Part shown: piece by piece, positions 32,995 through 42,218 of the stretch
Layout: the number at the start of each line of letters is the position of its first letter
Numbering within the stretch: position 1 is the first letter of the stretch
From: Alphaproteobacteria bacterium
GTDB lineage: Bacteria > Pseudomonadota > Alphaproteobacteria > Rs-D84
Assembly: GCA_017962125.1 (NCBI GenBank)
Contig: JAGCVZ010000002.1
Location: forward strand, 17,136 to 81,135
Reading direction: 5' to 3'
DNA: 64,000 bases
Position numbers and translations under genes: made by a program
The notes under the pieces: model-generated
Database searches by the model: none
The model's input: only the letters and a program-made list of their open reading frames with translations
What the model was told of the DNA's origin: nothing

Positions 32995-33711
32995 ATGAGC
33001 GGACATAGTAAATGGCACAACATTCAACATAAAAAGGGGCTTGTCGATGCGGCACGCAGTGGATTGTTCACGAAACTTGCACGTGAAATCACTATGGCGG
33101 CAAAGTTGGGCGATAAAAATCCGGACAATAATCCGCGGCTTCGTCTTGCAATTTTACAGGCGCGCAAGAATTCTATGCCGAACGATAATATCAAACGTGC
33201 GATTGACAAGGCATCGGGTTCGAATACCGAAAATTACGTGGCGGTGCGGTACGAAGGATACGGCCCCGGTGCGGTGCCTATTATAGTAGAAGCGTTAACA
33301 GATAACCCGCGGCGCACTGTGCCAGAGGTACGGAATATCTTTTCCAAGCATGGTGGCAATATGGGCGAAGAGGGCAGTGTTGCGTTCATGTTCACGCGCG
33401 TTGGGCAAATTTTCTATCCAGCATCCGTTGGCAAAACCGAAGATGAAATGATGGAAATAATTATGGACGCGGATGCGGATAATTTAGAGACAACCGAAGA
33501 AGGATTTGTCATCACGACTAAGCCAGATGACTTTATGAATGTGCAAAAGAAAATCGCCGATGTTTTGGGCGAACCGGAAAATGCGGAATTGACATGGGTG
33601 CCGAATATGCCGATGGATGTGGACGAAGAAACCTGGGGCAAGGTTGAAAAGTTGGTTGATGCATTGGACGACAACGACGACGTGCAAAAGGTATTCACCG
33701 GCGCAGCATAA
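32995..33711 (+). CDS. YebC/PmpR-family regulator or translation factor
   Basis: 238 aa starting MSGHSKWHNIQHKKGLVDAA, the invariant YebC N-terminus, with AAGG upstream. Later family landmarks are NNPRLRLAILQARKNSMPND, VRYEGYGPGAVPIIVEALTD and GEEGSVAFMF. YebC proteins act as DNA-binding regulators in some species and help ribosomes translate proline stretches in others. Its stop touches the next gene. Confidence 0.95.
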   Translation: MSGHSKWHNIQHKKGLVDAARSGLFTKLAREITMAAKLGDKNPDNNPRLRLAILQARKNSMPNDNIKRAIDKASGSNTENYVAVRYEGYGPGAVPIIVEALTDNPRRTVPEVRNIFSKHGGNMGEEGSVAFMFTRVGQIFYPASVGKTEDEMMEIIMDADADNLETTEEGFVITTKPDDFMNVQKKIADVLGEPENAELTWVPNMPMDVDEETWGKVEKLVDALDDNDDVQKVFTGAA

Positions 33712-33712
33712 A

Positions 33713-34381
33713 ATGAGTATTGAAACTGATGAATTAGAAAACGCAAAACGGTGTGCAGAGCAAAATCTGGCACCGTTTGCACATAAAATTGCAAACAGAC
33801 TGGCTGTGGACGACGTATGTATTGTTGGTGGTGCAGTGCGCGATTCGGTGTTGGCGGCAATAACTGGTAAAAATTTTTGTGTCAAAGATTGGGATGTTGT
33901 ATGTCCAAAGGCACCTGTGATTCACGATAATAAAAATATCTTGGGGGTTAAAGAAAATTCTTTCGGCGGAACCAAGGTCGAATTACGTGATGTTGGTGTG
34001 GTGGATATTTTTCAATATTATACAAAAAGTCCACAAGCAATTATTGCGAATACTTTTGATTTTAATTGCAACAGTTTATTTTATCTTGGTGGAAAAATTT
34101 ATGAATCTGTGGCCTTTTTGCATTTTATCGAAACGGCGGAATTGTTTGTATATAACCCGCATAAATATAATCCGGCGCATATTGTCGCGCGGGCGTTAAA
34201 ATTTCAGATCGTTTTTAAAGAACAATTTGGAATTGATGTAAAATTAAACTATAGAATTTTACATGAAATATATTCTTTGACGGATACGGATAAAGATCAA
34301 ATGTTGGAATATATGCGTCGGCATAATTGGTCGATTTACAACAGGGTTTGGCAAAATTTTTTGGATATCCGTGCGCACTGA
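33713..34381 (+). CDS. Nucleotidyltransferase with a poly(A) polymerase-type head domain
   Basis: 222 aa. The class II nucleotidyltransferase head is visible: VDDVCIVGGAVRDSVLA (G-G-A-V-R-D), then FCVKDWDVVCP (D-x-D), then LRDVGVVDIFQYY (third carboxylate). The C-terminal RNA-binding domains of CCA-adding enzymes and poly(A) polymerases are missing, and the helical tail is unlike theirs. The substrate could be RNA or a small molecule. It follows yebC by 1 nt, so co-expression is expected. Confidence 0.75.
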   Translation: MSIETDELENAKRCAEQNLAPFAHKIANRLAVDDVCIVGGAVRDSVLAAITGKNFCVKDWDVVCPKAPVIHDNKNILGVKENSFGGTKVELRDVGVVDIFQYYTKSPQAIIANTFDFNCNSLFYLGGKIYESVAFLHFIETAELFVYNPHKYNPAHIVARALKFQIVFKEQFGIDVKLNYRILHEIYSLTDTDKDQMLEYMRRHNWSIYNRVWQNFLDIRAH

Positions 34382-34428
34382 TAAATTTTGCAAAAAGTAT
34401 TTATTTGTGCGGCGTAATTAGTGTTAGT

Positions 34429-34453
34429 GCGGGGCGTTGCCCCGCGTTTTTTT
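34429..34453 (+). terminator. Terminator between convergent genes
   Basis: GCGGGGC-GTT-GCCCCGC stem followed by seven T, preceded by an AATTAGTGTTAGTG tract. It ends the yebC-nucleotidyltransferase transcript. Confidence 0.85.
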
Positions 34454-34745
34454 ACAATTCTTCATACATCTCATTGAATAATTTTACCAATAATTCGGTA
34501 TCTTCGATGTCGGGTATCATCATCATCGGTTTTGCGCCGGGGTATGGGGTTTCCATTGTTGCGTTTGGAATAATTCTTTGTGCCGCCGCGGTTGGCTTGA
34601 CCAAGAATCTGTTATCATAAATTCCGCCGATGATTTTCCCGTGATAGTAAATAATGTATTCGCCCATCATTGCGCGGTACGTTATGTCCGATAGTGTGGA
34701 TAATTGCGTAAGGATGAAGTCTAAAAATTCTTTACTTGATGGCAT
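34452..34745 (-). CDS. TfoX/Sxy N-terminal domain protein
   Basis: 97 aa. Pattern of the TfoX N-terminal domain: an initial helix, then MMGEYIIYYHGKIIGGIYDN, FLVKPTAAAQ, YPGAKPMMMIPDIEDTE. In gammaproteobacteria, full-length TfoX controls competence; stand-alone N-domains are widespread and of unknown role. A link with the ComEC gene in the window is tempting but unsupported. The GNAT gene lies 3 nt upstream on the same strand. Confidence 0.85.
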   Translation of the reverse strand: MPSSKEFLDFILTQLSTLSDITYRAMMGEYIIYYHGKIIGGIYDNRFLVKPTAAAQRIIPNATMETPYPGAKPMMMIPDIEDTELLVKLFNEMYEEL

Positions 34746-34748
34746 GTA

Positions 34749-35321
34749 TTATAAAGTTTTTTTATATTCTGATTTTAATTTTCCAAACATTGCAGTGCTG
34801 TGCACGGAACCATCCGACCACAATTTGCGTTCACGTTGAATGCCTTCGAGTTTATATCCGTTTTTTTCGGCGTTTCTGTATGAAGCGATATTATCGTTGT
34901 CGCACCAGATATTTATTTTTCGCAAATTAAATTTTTCAAATCCTAGTTCTTCTATTGTTGGCATTATTTTATCCACAATCCCTTGTCCGCGTGCAGATTT
35001 TTTTAACCAATAACCAATTTCACCGGTTTGATTTTTTGTGTCTATGCCAGAAAGACCAATTTCGCCTAATAATTCATTGTTTCTGAAAATGCCGTACATG
35101 GCGTATTTCCATCGTGGGTCGTTGTTTTGTGACTTGTCGTAATAATATCTTTCTACTTCGTCAACGGATTTCCACATGTCCCCGTCGAACCAGTGTTTGA
35201 ATGTAGCCGAATCGGTTGTGAATATGTCGTAAATTTCTTTTGCAAATTTCGGTGTTCCTGGAATTTGTTTTAATACAAAATCATCAACGATAATTTGTTC
35301 GGGTTTAATAAATTCTGACAT
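34749..35321 (-). CDS. GNAT-family acetyltransferase (RimJ/RimL type)
   Basis: 190 aa. The acetyl-CoA-binding motif A is at IGYWLKKSARGQGIVDKIMP (R/Q-x-x-G-x-G/A equivalent R-G-Q-G-I), and the C-terminal IASYRNAEKNGYKLEGIQRE segment is typical of RimJ/RimL-like N-acetyltransferases acting on proteins or small amines. Substrate unknown. It sits between tfoX-like and ruvC in a leftward operon. Confidence 0.85.
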   Translation of the reverse strand: MSEFIKPEQIIVDDFVLKQIPGTPKFAKEIYDIFTTDSATFKHWFDGDMWKSVDEVERYYYDKSQNNDPRWKYAMYGIFRNNELLGEIGLSGIDTKNQTGEIGYWLKKSARGQGIVDKIMPTIEELGFEKFNLRKINIWCDNDNIASYRNAEKNGYKLEGIQRERKLWSDGSVHSTAMFGKLKSEYKKTL

Positions 35322-35332
35322 GATGCGTCCTA

Positions 35333-35824
35333 TTATTTTATAAACTTTTCAAATCTTGTTGTGTTGGCGTGGGCAAGGGCGATTGCGATGGCATCGCTTT
35401 CGTCCGCGGTTTTGGGGTTCGCCGCGGGCAATAAAATTCGCACCATTTTATCGACCGCGGTTTTATCCGCATGACCCGCGCCGGTTAGAATTTTTTTTAC
35501 TTTGTTTGGTTCGTATTCGAACACCGGAATATCACGCACGGAAACCGCGACCATTGCCGCCGCGCGCGCATGCCCCAGAATCAGTGTTGTTGTTGGGTTT
35601 TTGTTCACGAACGTTATTTCCATGCTGCATTCGTCGGGTGAAAATGTTTCGCAAAGTTTTGTGACACCATTGAATATAATTGCAAGCCGTTCGGGCAGTG
35701 CACCGGTTTTCTTTGGTAAAATCACACCACTCGCCACATATTTTCTTTCGTTGCCGTTTGTGTCGATGATTGCCCATCCAGTATGTAAAAGTCCGGGGTC
35801 AATTCCGAGTATTCGTTTCGTCAT
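35333..35824 (-). CDS. ruvC: Holliday junction resolvase RuvC
   Basis: 163 aa. RNase H-like fold with catalytic Asp in RILGIDPGLLHTGWAI, Glu in CSMEITFVNKN, and the acidic pair near the C-terminus in TADESDAIAIALAHA. It cuts the junction held by RuvAB. Normal family length. Confidence 0.96.
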   Translation of the reverse strand: MTKRILGIDPGLLHTGWAIIDTNGNERKYVASGVILPKKTGALPERLAIIFNGVTKLCETFSPDECSMEITFVNKNPTTTLILGHARAAAMVAVSVRDIPVFEYEPNKVKKILTGAGHADKTAVDKMVRILLPAANPKTADESDAIAIALAHANTTRFEKFIK

Positions 35825-35828
35825 TTTG

Positions 35829-36167
35829 CTATTTCCTGAAACTTATTTTACCGACACATTCTGTGCCAAAGTATTTATTTATTTTCTTTGTGATATCTGG
35901 AACCATATAGGACAAATTTAATGTATACGCCGGATTTCGTGGTCGCAATACGATATTGTATGTTCCATCACGCATTTTTTTTACCGCACAGATGTCGGCA
36001 AGATTCGAAATTTCCGGGCCGATTATTTCCGGCCAACGTGCCACCAAATCAGAATCAGATGCGCGCACACCGAAAATTTTTAGCAATCCCCCAAGTGCGC
36101 CCGCAATGGTTTGTGGACGTTTTGTGCGTTTGGAAAAATCGTTTTTATTTTGGTTTGACATAGACAT
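35829..36167 (-). CDS. DUF721 / DciA-like protein
   Basis: 112 aa from the ATG at 36167. The DUF721 core is KRPQTIAGALGGLLKIFGVR, then LVARWPEIIGPEISNLADIC and a basic C-terminal KH-like half. DciA-type proteins load the DnaB helicase in bacteria lacking DnaC. It overlaps the end of mltA by 23 nt, so it is translated with it. A longer frame upstream exists but lies inside mltA and lacks family features. Confidence 0.8.
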   Translation of the reverse strand: MSMSNQNKNDFSKRTKRPQTIAGALGGLLKIFGVRASDSDLVARWPEIIGPEISNLADICAVKKMRDGTYNIVLRPRNPAYTLNLSYMVPDITKKINKYFGTECVGKISFRK

Positions 36168-37248
36168 ATTCTTTCGGCATAAGGATATACATTTCGCCCT
36201 GGGCATGTTGACCGTGTGCGTATTGATACGCTTCGTCGCCTTTGCCAAAGAATATGTCGGCGCGTACGAAACCGCGTATCGCACTGCCAGTATCTTGGGC
36301 AATCATAAGGCGTCTAAATTTCTGTCCGTTCGAAAGGTTTGTATCGATGTATACGGGCAAACCCAACGTATACAGCGAATCGTCCATCGCGATACTGCGT
36401 ATTTTTGAAAGAGGTGTTCCAAGTTTTCCAATTACATCTGGTGGTACAGATTCATAGAAATATACATATCTCGGATTATTATAGATTACTTCGCGTGCGA
36501 GTTTCGGATTTTTCTTTAAATGTTTCCAAACCGCATCCGCAGAATATCCGCCTTCGGGTTTTATGCCACGGTTGCGTAGTTGTTCGCCAATCGACTTGAA
36601 AGGCATATCGTTAACGGCCGCAAAGTTTAATTTTACCATTTTGCCGTCATCAAGTTTTAACATGCCGCTACCTTGGATTTGTATATTTTGAACATCGACA
36701 ATGTTTGCCCAATACAGGACTTTACCGATTTTGTCTTTTACTATTTTTTCCTTTGGTACGCCACGAAAATTCTGACCGTTTGCTGGAACACCCATCAAAG
36801 GTTCATTGCATTCGGCGGTTTTTGTACGGCATGCTGGTATTACTGGTGAATAATACCCAGTAAATGTTCCTTTGGGTGTTCCGTTGTCATTATAAATTTT
36901 ATATGGTTGAAAATGTGATTCGAACCAAGCGCGGACAGTTTCGTTACTGGCACTGGCGCTGGGTAACATGTTGCATTTTTCTTCAAATAATGAGCGGTCA
37001 GGTATTATGCGACCTTTGTATTGAATTTTGGCTTTACAAGAATTGCGGAAAGCTTGGAGTGCGTATCTAACATCGTCGTCGCGCCATCCTGGCAGGTCGG
37101 AATAGGATACTCTTTTAAGATTCTCAGATGGAATGGTTGAATTATCGCCTGTGTGCGTTGGTGTAGAAACGTCGCAAGATGCTAAAATTACACCTGTGAT
37201 GGCCAGTAAAAAGCCCCGGTTTATTAGTTTTATAATGTTTATTGTCAT
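36145..37248 (-). CDS. mltA: Membrane-bound lytic murein transglycosylase A
   Basis: 367 aa. A lipoprotein signal (ITGVILASC) is followed by the MltA fold: YKIYNDNGTPKGTFTGYYSP, VLYWANIVDVQNIQIQGSGM (catalytic region with the conserved IQGSG), and the C-terminal 3D domain IDTNLSNGQKFRRLMIAQDT / GSAIRGFVRADIFFG with its catalytic Asp. It cleaves glycan strands of peptidoglycan from the outer membrane. It diverges from secB. Confidence 0.94.
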   Translation of the reverse strand: MTINIIKLINRGFLLAITGVILASCDVSTPTHTGDNSTIPSENLKRVSYSDLPGWRDDDVRYALQAFRNSCKAKIQYKGRIIPDRSLFEEKCNMLPSASASNETVRAWFESHFQPYKIYNDNGTPKGTFTGYYSPVIPACRTKTAECNEPLMGVPANGQNFRGVPKEKIVKDKIGKVLYWANIVDVQNIQIQGSGMLKLDDGKMVKLNFAAVNDMPFKSIGEQLRNRGIKPEGGYSADAVWKHLKKNPKLAREVIYNNPRYVYFYESVPPDVIGKLGTPLSKIRSIAMDDSLYTLGLPVYIDTNLSNGQKFRRLMIAQDTGSAIRGFVRADIFFGKGDEAYQYAHGQHAQGEMYILMPKEYVYVKPK

Positions 37249-37328
37249 TTTTTTTACCTCCCCCCTTGTAAATTTTCCCTTTGATGCTATATTATCACAA
37301 AACGAGTCATAAAAAAAGGAGCAATCGC

Positions 37329-37769
37329 ATGGCTAAGTTCAATATTATATCTCAATTTTTGAAAGACATTTCTTTTGAAAGCCCAAACGTGCCGGATTTA
37401 TTCTTTAAACAAGATAATGGTCAGGCCGAATTGGAAATCAATATAGATATGCAGGTCAAGGGTTCAGAAAAGAACTTGTTTATGGTTGATTTGATTACAA
37501 AAATTCATTCTAAATTAAAGGCTGATTCAAAATCTATATTTTTAATAGAGGCAACATATTCAGGTTTGGTGCAGATGGAAGAAGAAAAAGACGAAGAAAA
37601 GAAAAAGCGTACGTTGCTTATTGATGTGCCGACATTGTTGTTCCCGGCGGTGCGTGCATTGGTTACACGTTTGACCGCTGAATCCGGGTTCCCACCGTTC
37701 GCAATGCAGATGGTTGACTTCGCAGATTTGTATGAAAAGCGTAATCAAAAGCAAGCCGAAGCAAAATAG
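37329..37769 (+). CDS. secB: Protein-export chaperone SecB
   Basis: 146 aa. It keeps preproteins unfolded and delivers them to SecA. The family pattern FLKDISFESPNVPDLF at the N-terminus and the FPAVRALVTRLTAESGFPPF core near the C-terminus are clear. The start at 37329 is supported by AAAGGAGC. A terminator follows directly. It works with the YajC-SecDF genes encoded at 56-59 kb. Confidence 0.95.
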   Translation: MAKFNIISQFLKDISFESPNVPDLFFKQDNGQAELEINIDMQVKGSEKNLFMVDLITKIHSKLKADSKSIFLIEATYSGLVQMEEEKDEEKKKRTLLIDVPTLLFPAVRALVTRLTAESGFPPFAMQMVDFADLYEKRNQKQAEAK

Positions 37770-37772
37770 TTA

Positions 37773-37798
37773 AAACGCACCGAAAGGTGCGTTTCTTA
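37773..37798 (+). terminator. secB terminator
   Basis: AAACGCACC-GAAA-GGTGCGTTT, a perfect 9-bp stem with a GNRA-type loop, followed by CTTAG. Confidence 0.85.
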
Positions 37799-37803
37799 GT
37801 GTT

Positions 37804-37867
37804 AGTGGTTAGTGGACTCTGGAATTTTTTCGTAATTGCGGATTTATTCCAGATACTACTAACCACT
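37804..37867. repeat. 64-bp inverted-repeat (MITE-like) element
   Basis: The 22-bp arms at 37804-37825 and 37846-37867 pair at 19 of 22 positions (AGTGGTTAGT... with ...ACTAACCACT) around a 20-bp centre. The arm sequence belongs to the TTAGTG/CACTAA family of tracts seen in other gaps of this window. Confidence 0.75.
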
Positions 37868-37926
37868 TTTTGCGTTTCGGTCGTTTTTGTGATATATTTA
37901 TCAGGGTAGGGGGGAAAGTTAGTTTA

Positions 37927-39111
37927 ATGGCCAAAGATAAATATATCTCTATGCGAAGTTCGCTTAGTGGGTTTTCTTTCGCGAATCTTGGTATTTTTAC
38001 CGGATTTGCCGATGGTATTTATAATGCTGTTTATTCGTTGGTTATTCTGGAAATCTTTATGAATTCCGCGATTGTCGGCGTTTATGTTGCGATTTATTCT
38101 GTGTTTTGTATGGTCGTTGCGCTTTTTGCGCATGAGATTTTTCGCCAATTTTCCAAGACCAAGGTTTTCTATTTCGCACTGTTAATGTTGGTTGTGTGCT
38201 ATGCGATGATGGGTTTTTCCGTGTTGCCACGAACGTTTATTGTTTTGGATTACACCAGTGGCTTTGCAATCACGCTTACCGCGATGTTGGTGCCACTGTT
38301 TATGTCAGATTTTTCACGTGATGTTGGTATGGCGCGGCTAAATTCGCGATATCATTTGTGGGGGAATGTTGGTGCACTGTTCGCACCGATGTTGGCGGTG
38401 ATTGTTGCGACCCGATTCGGTAATCGGTCGGCGTTCTTTTTATCATCGGCGATTTACTTTGGTGCCTCGGTGTTTTTTAGGTATTTTCATTTAACCCAAG
38501 AAGACAAAGTTATAAAACCGGTAAGTCCGCGACGGACGGTGCGCGCACTTTGGCGCAACACGATGAATTTTTTCAAAACATCGGGAATGAAGCGCGCGTA
38601 TATCGTGAATTTTGGATATTATTCGTTGCGGGCGATGCGTCTTTTGTATGTGCCGATTGTGGTGATAGAGGCCGGATTTACCAAGGATACATTGGGATTG
38701 GTTTTAAGTTTTGGTATTGTGCCGTATTTGATTTTGTCGGAAATTATGGGGCATTTGGTCCGGCGATTCGGAAAAAGTATTTGGTTGATTTTAGGGTTCG
38801 GTTCGTTCGCTGCGTTTTCTGTTTGGGCAACATTTGCAACAGGATTGCCTCTGCTTGCCATATTTGTTTTGTGGCAGATTTCAGGCGCACTGATGGAACC
38901 AGTGCATGATTTGTTGTTTTTTGACGGGACAAAGCCGGCACAACAAACAAAGTTTTATGGTGTATTCCGCACAAGTTGCAATTTGCCAAGTGTAATTACG
39001 CCCGTAATTGGCGCGGCATGTATTGCGGCCTTTGGAACAACAGCGGCGGTTTGGTGGGTGACGGCCGCAATGGGTATGATTTCAGCGTTGGTTTTGATGA
39101 ATAAAAAATAA
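37927..39111 (+). CDS. Major facilitator superfamily transporter
   Basis: 394 aa with 12 predicted helices in two six-helix halves, a charged loop in the middle ([20 protein letters not shown]), and MFS-like loop motifs such as [16 protein letters not shown] between helices 8 and 9 (the second-half counterpart of the G-x-x-x-D-R-x-G-R loop). Substrate unknown. The start is the ATG at 37927, after GGGGGGAAAG. Its stop lies next to the recA promoter. Confidence 0.82.
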   Translation: MAKDKYISMRSSLSGFSFANLGIFTGFADGIYNAVYSLVILEIFMNSAIVGVYVAIYSVFCMVVALFAHEIFRQFSKTKVFYFALLMLVVCYAMMGFSVLPRTFIVLDYTSGFAITLTAMLVPLFMSDFSRDVGMARLNSRYHLWGNVGALFAPMLAVIVATRFGNRSAFFLSSAIYFGASVFFRYFHLTQEDKVIKPVSPRRTVRALWRNTMNFFKTSGMKRAYIVNFGYYSLRAMRLLYVPIVVIEAGFTKDTLGLVLSFGIVPYLILSEIMGHLVRRFGKSIWLILGFGSFAAFSVWATFATGLPLLAIFVLWQISGALMEPVHDLLFFDGTKPAQQTKFYGVFRTSCNLPSVITPVIGAACIAAFGTTAAVWWVTAAMGMISALVLMNKK

Positions 39112-39112
39112 A

Positions 39113-39141
39113 TTGCATAGTGGTTTTTTTGCTTGTATTAT
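39113..39141 (+). promoter_or_regulatory. recA promoter
   Basis: TTGCAT, 17-bp spacer, TATTAT, starting 1 bp after the upstream stop codon. I see no obvious alphaproteobacterial LexA box (GTTC-N7-GTTC) overlapping it. Confidence 0.65.
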
Positions 39142-39166
39142 CCATATGCAAACAAAGGAAGTTATT

Positions 39167-40240
39167 ATGGCGAAGAAAGAAACAGCGGCCGCTACAACTG
39201 GTACTAAAAATCCGGCACTTGAATCGGCGCTTGCACAAATTCAAAAACAATTTGGTAAAGAAGCAATTATGAAAATGGGCGATGGGTCCCAACAGAATAT
39301 AGAAGCGATTTCTTCGGGGTCACTGGGGTTAGATATTGCTCTTGGTATCGGTGGTTATCCGCGTGGGCGAATCGTTGAAATCTATGGCCCGGAAAGTTCG
39401 GGAAAAACAACACTTGCGTTGCACGCGGTGGCCGAAGCGCAAAAGAAAGGTGGTACGTGCGCCTATATTGATGCGGAAAATGCTTTGGACCCAAGTTATG
39501 CAAAAAAGTTAGGGGTTGATGTTGCAAACCTTATTATATCGCAACCTGATTCGGGTGAACAGGCGTTGGAAATCGCGGATACGCTTATCAAATCTGGCGC
39601 GGTTGATGTTGTTGTTATCGATTCGGTTGCGGCATTGGTGCCAAAGGCAGAATTGGAAGGCAACATCGGTGATAGTTTTGTTGGAACGACTGCGCGACTG
39701 ATGAGTCAATCGCTGAAAAAACTCGCAGGGTCTGTGTCACGTAGTAATACTTTGCTTATCTTTATCAATCAGATTCGTATGAAGATTGGTGTGATGTTTG
39801 GAAATCCAGAAACAACCAGTGGTGGCAATGCGCTAAAATTCTATGCTTCGGTGCGGTTGGATATTCGTCGCACAGGTGCTATTAAAGACAAGGAAAACGT
39901 TATTGGAAATGAAACACGGGTCAAGGTTGTGAAAAATAAAGTTGCGCCACCTTTTCGGACTGTGGATTTCAAAATTATGTATGGTGAAGGCATTTCGCGC
40001 ATAAGTGAAATCTTGGATATGGGTGTGAAATATGACTTTATCGACAAGGCGGGCAGTTTCTATTCGTACAATAATGAACGCATAGGCCAGGGCGAGGCGA
40101 ACGCGCGTCAATGGTTGAAAGATCACCCAGAGGCGCAAGCCGAATTGCTTGATAAAATTATGGCGCGTGCGGGTGGTATTGCCGAAGAGATGACAACCGG
40201 GCCGTCAGAAGAAACTGATGAAGTTGTGACGGAAGAGTAA
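39167..40240 (+). CDS. recA: Recombinase RecA
   Basis: 357 aa. Filament-forming strand-exchange ATPase. Walker [11 protein letters not shown], Walker B-type strand [14 protein letters not shown], the loop [20 protein letters not shown] and the C-terminal core are all standard. The start is the ATG at 39167, with AAAGGA upstream; an earlier in-frame ATG lies in the promoter. It completes the AddB-RecA-RuvA/C recombination set of the window. Confidence 0.98.
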   Translation: MAKKETAAATTGTKNPALESALAQIQKQFGKEAIMKMGDGSQQNIEAISSGSLGLDIALGIGGYPRGRIVEIYGPESSGKTTLALHAVAEAQKKGGTCAYIDAENALDPSYAKKLGVDVANLIISQPDSGEQALEIADTLIKSGAVDVVVIDSVAALVPKAELEGNIGDSFVGTTARLMSQSLKKLAGSVSRSNTLLIFINQIRMKIGVMFGNPETTSGGNALKFYASVRLDIRRTGAIKDKENVIGNETRVKVVKNKVAPPFRTVDFKIMYGEGISRISEILDMGVKYDFIDKAGSFYSYNNERIGQGEANARQWLKDHPEAQAELLDKIMARAGGIAEEMTTGPSEETDEVVTEE

Positions 40241-40245
40241 ATTGT

Positions 40246-40275
40246 TCGGGCGGCGTTTGTCGCCCGGATATTTTG
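40246..40275 (+). terminator. recA terminator
   Basis: CGGGCG-GCGTTTGT-CGCCCG hairpin followed by GATATTTTG, a weak T-tract. Confidence 0.7.
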
Positions 40276-40291
40276 ACCAAAAGGAAAAGGA

Positions 40292-41191
40292 ATGAATATA
40301 GCTAAAATGTGGGCTATGACACGTGTTGTAATTCGGGGGCATGTGTTTAATTGGCTGTGGCGTTCGCGTGAGCATCGGCGTGCGGTGCGCAGTGATGTTA
40401 TATCAAAAATAATTCCAGATTATTTCAAACGCTATCTGCCGGCTGCGGCGGCGATTCCCGAAAGGAAAATTGTAAAAAATGATAAAGATGAGAAAATTTT
40501 TACACTTTGGCTTCAGGGGGAAGAAAATGCACCCGATTTGGTAAAGGCTTGTTTTCGAAGCGTTCGCCGGTGTTGCAAGCAAGAATTGGTTGTTTTGGAT
40601 GAAAATTCAGTTCTTGATTATATTACTTTGCCACAGGAAATTATTGATAAATATCGTGCAGGTAAAATTGCGCGCGCACATTTTGCAGATATTTGTCGCG
40701 TGGAATTACTTTACGAGCATGGTGGTTTTTGGCTCGATTCGACTGGCTTTGCAACCGCGCCAATTCCAGATTGGATTGTTGAACAAGATTTCTTTGTTTA
40801 TTTAGCAGGTCAGCATGTTGGTAGTCCATATAGTTTTATGCAGAACTGTTTTATTCGTGCGCGCAAAGGTGCATATTTGTTGGATGCATGGCGGGCGATG
40901 ATACTTGATTACTGGATGCATGAAAATCATAATTTTGATTACTTTATGCATCAATTGTTATTCAAAACTTTGGTGCAAAATGATGCACGTGCAAAAAAAT
41001 ATTTTGCAGAAATGCCGCATGTTGACCAAGATCCAACGCATACGCTTTGGTGGGACTATAGGGATAAGCCTTTTGATAAGGACACTTTTGACCGTGTTAC
41101 ATCTGGCGCGTTTTTTCAAAAATTGACTTATCGTAGGGCGGATAAACTGGTGCCGGGGTCGTTTGGCGATGTAATGATAAATAAAATGTAG
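40292..41191 (+). CDS. Capsular polysaccharide-type glycosyltransferase (GT32-like)
   Basis: 299 aa with the Caps_synth/GT32 pattern: KIFTLWLQGEENAPDLVKAC, then HFADICRVELLYEHGGFWLD (A-x-x-x-D-x-x-R-x-x-x-L-x-x-x-G-G-x-x-x-D, the DxD-containing sugar-nucleotide motif), then a helical C-terminal part with H-N-F-D-Y-F-M-H-Q. It would transfer a sugar to surface polysaccharide at the inner membrane. First of a five-gene glycosyltransferase group. Confidence 0.85.
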   Translation: MNIAKMWAMTRVVIRGHVFNWLWRSREHRRAVRSDVISKIIPDYFKRYLPAAAAIPERKIVKNDKDEKIFTLWLQGEENAPDLVKACFRSVRRCCKQELVVLDENSVLDYITLPQEIIDKYRAGKIARAHFADICRVELLYEHGGFWLDSTGFATAPIPDWIVEQDFFVYLAGQHVGSPYSFMQNCFIRARKGAYLLDAWRAMILDYWMHENHNFDYFMHQLLFKTLVQNDARAKKYFAEMPHVDQDPTHTLWWDYRDKPFDKDTFDRVTSGAFFQKLTYRRADKLVPGSFGDVMINKM

Positions 41192-41201
41192 GAATTAAAA
41201 T

Positions 41202-42218
41202 ATGCCAAAAATATCAATAATAATTCCAATGTATAATGTCGAAAAGTATTTGCGGCGGTGTCTGGACAGCGTGCAAAATCAGACTTTTTCAGATTGGCAG
41301 GCAATTTGTGTGGATGATGGGTCGCCTGATAAATCTGGGGAAATTGCCGAAGAATATGCGGCACGCGATAAGCGGTTTGTAGTTGTTCATAAGGAAAATG
41401 GTGGTTTATCTGATGCGCGTAATGCCGGTATGCCGTATGCAAAAGGCGAATATGTTATGTTTTTGGATAGTGATGATTTTATTCATCCGCAAACAATGGA
41501 AATTGCGTATGCGATGGCGCAGCGTGATAATGCGGATATTGTGGCGTATACTTATGATAGATTTTATCGGCCGCAATTGATGGTGTATCACAAGTTAGGT
41601 TTGAATACTGATAATGTTCGGCCATTTGGAATTAGAAAAAAATATAATCTGAAAAAAATAAAATCACTTGTAACTGATGATGTGTTCGAATATGCAACGG
41701 AACGTGCGCATAATATGATGAATAAAAAGCGCAAGTGGCTAATTAAACATTGTCAGGTTTGGAAAAATATGTATCGGCGGGAATTGATTTCGGACATACC
41801 GTTTATCAAAGGAATTTTGTTTGAAGATTTTCCGTGGTGGAGTGAGGTTATGTTAAAAAATCCGCGTGTGACAATTATTAATTTGCCACTTTATTATTAT
41901 ATACCGAACTTTGGTGGAATTGTGCTTTCGGCGAAACAATTACGCATTATGCAATCGCTCTGTACGGGGATTTCTGGCGCATACAGCGTTTATAAAAAAT
42001 CTGCAACCGATTATCAAATGAAGAAATGGCAAGAACAATTTATGTGGTATTTTGTAAATTGGGCTTTTAGAAAAATAAAATATTTGAAGACTGATGATGA
42101 ATTAAAAGTTGCACGTGAAACATTTGCAGGTTTGAAAAATATGGGTGTGTTTGATTCTGTGCCAAATGATTGGTTTGAATTGCGAAATAAAATTTATTCT
42201 TTTGTTGGGGTGTGTTAG
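41202..42218 (+). CDS. Family 2 glycosyltransferase, duplicate 1
   Basis: 338 aa. GT-A fold of family 2: PKISIIIPMYNVEKYLRRCL at the N-terminus, AICVDDGSPDKSG, and the metal-binding YVMFLDSDDFIHPQ (D-S-D). The C-terminal half contains F-E-D-F-P-W-W. The first ~100 residues are almost identical to the next gene, including the DNA, while the C-terminal halves diverge. Acceptor and sugar unknown. Confidence 0.88.
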   Translation: MPKISIIIPMYNVEKYLRRCLDSVQNQTFSDWQAICVDDGSPDKSGEIAEEYAARDKRFVVVHKENGGLSDARNAGMPYAKGEYVMFLDSDDFIHPQTMEIAYAMAQRDNADIVAYTYDRFYRPQLMVYHKLGLNTDNVRPFGIRKKYNLKKIKSLVTDDVFEYATERAHNMMNKKRKWLIKHCQVWKNMYRRELISDIPFIKGILFEDFPWWSEVMLKNPRVTIINLPLYYYIPNFGGIVLSAKQLRIMQSLCTGISGAYSVYKKSATDYQMKKWQEQFMWYFVNWAFRKIKYLKTDDELKVARETFAGLKNMGVFDSVPNDWFELRNKIYSFVGVC

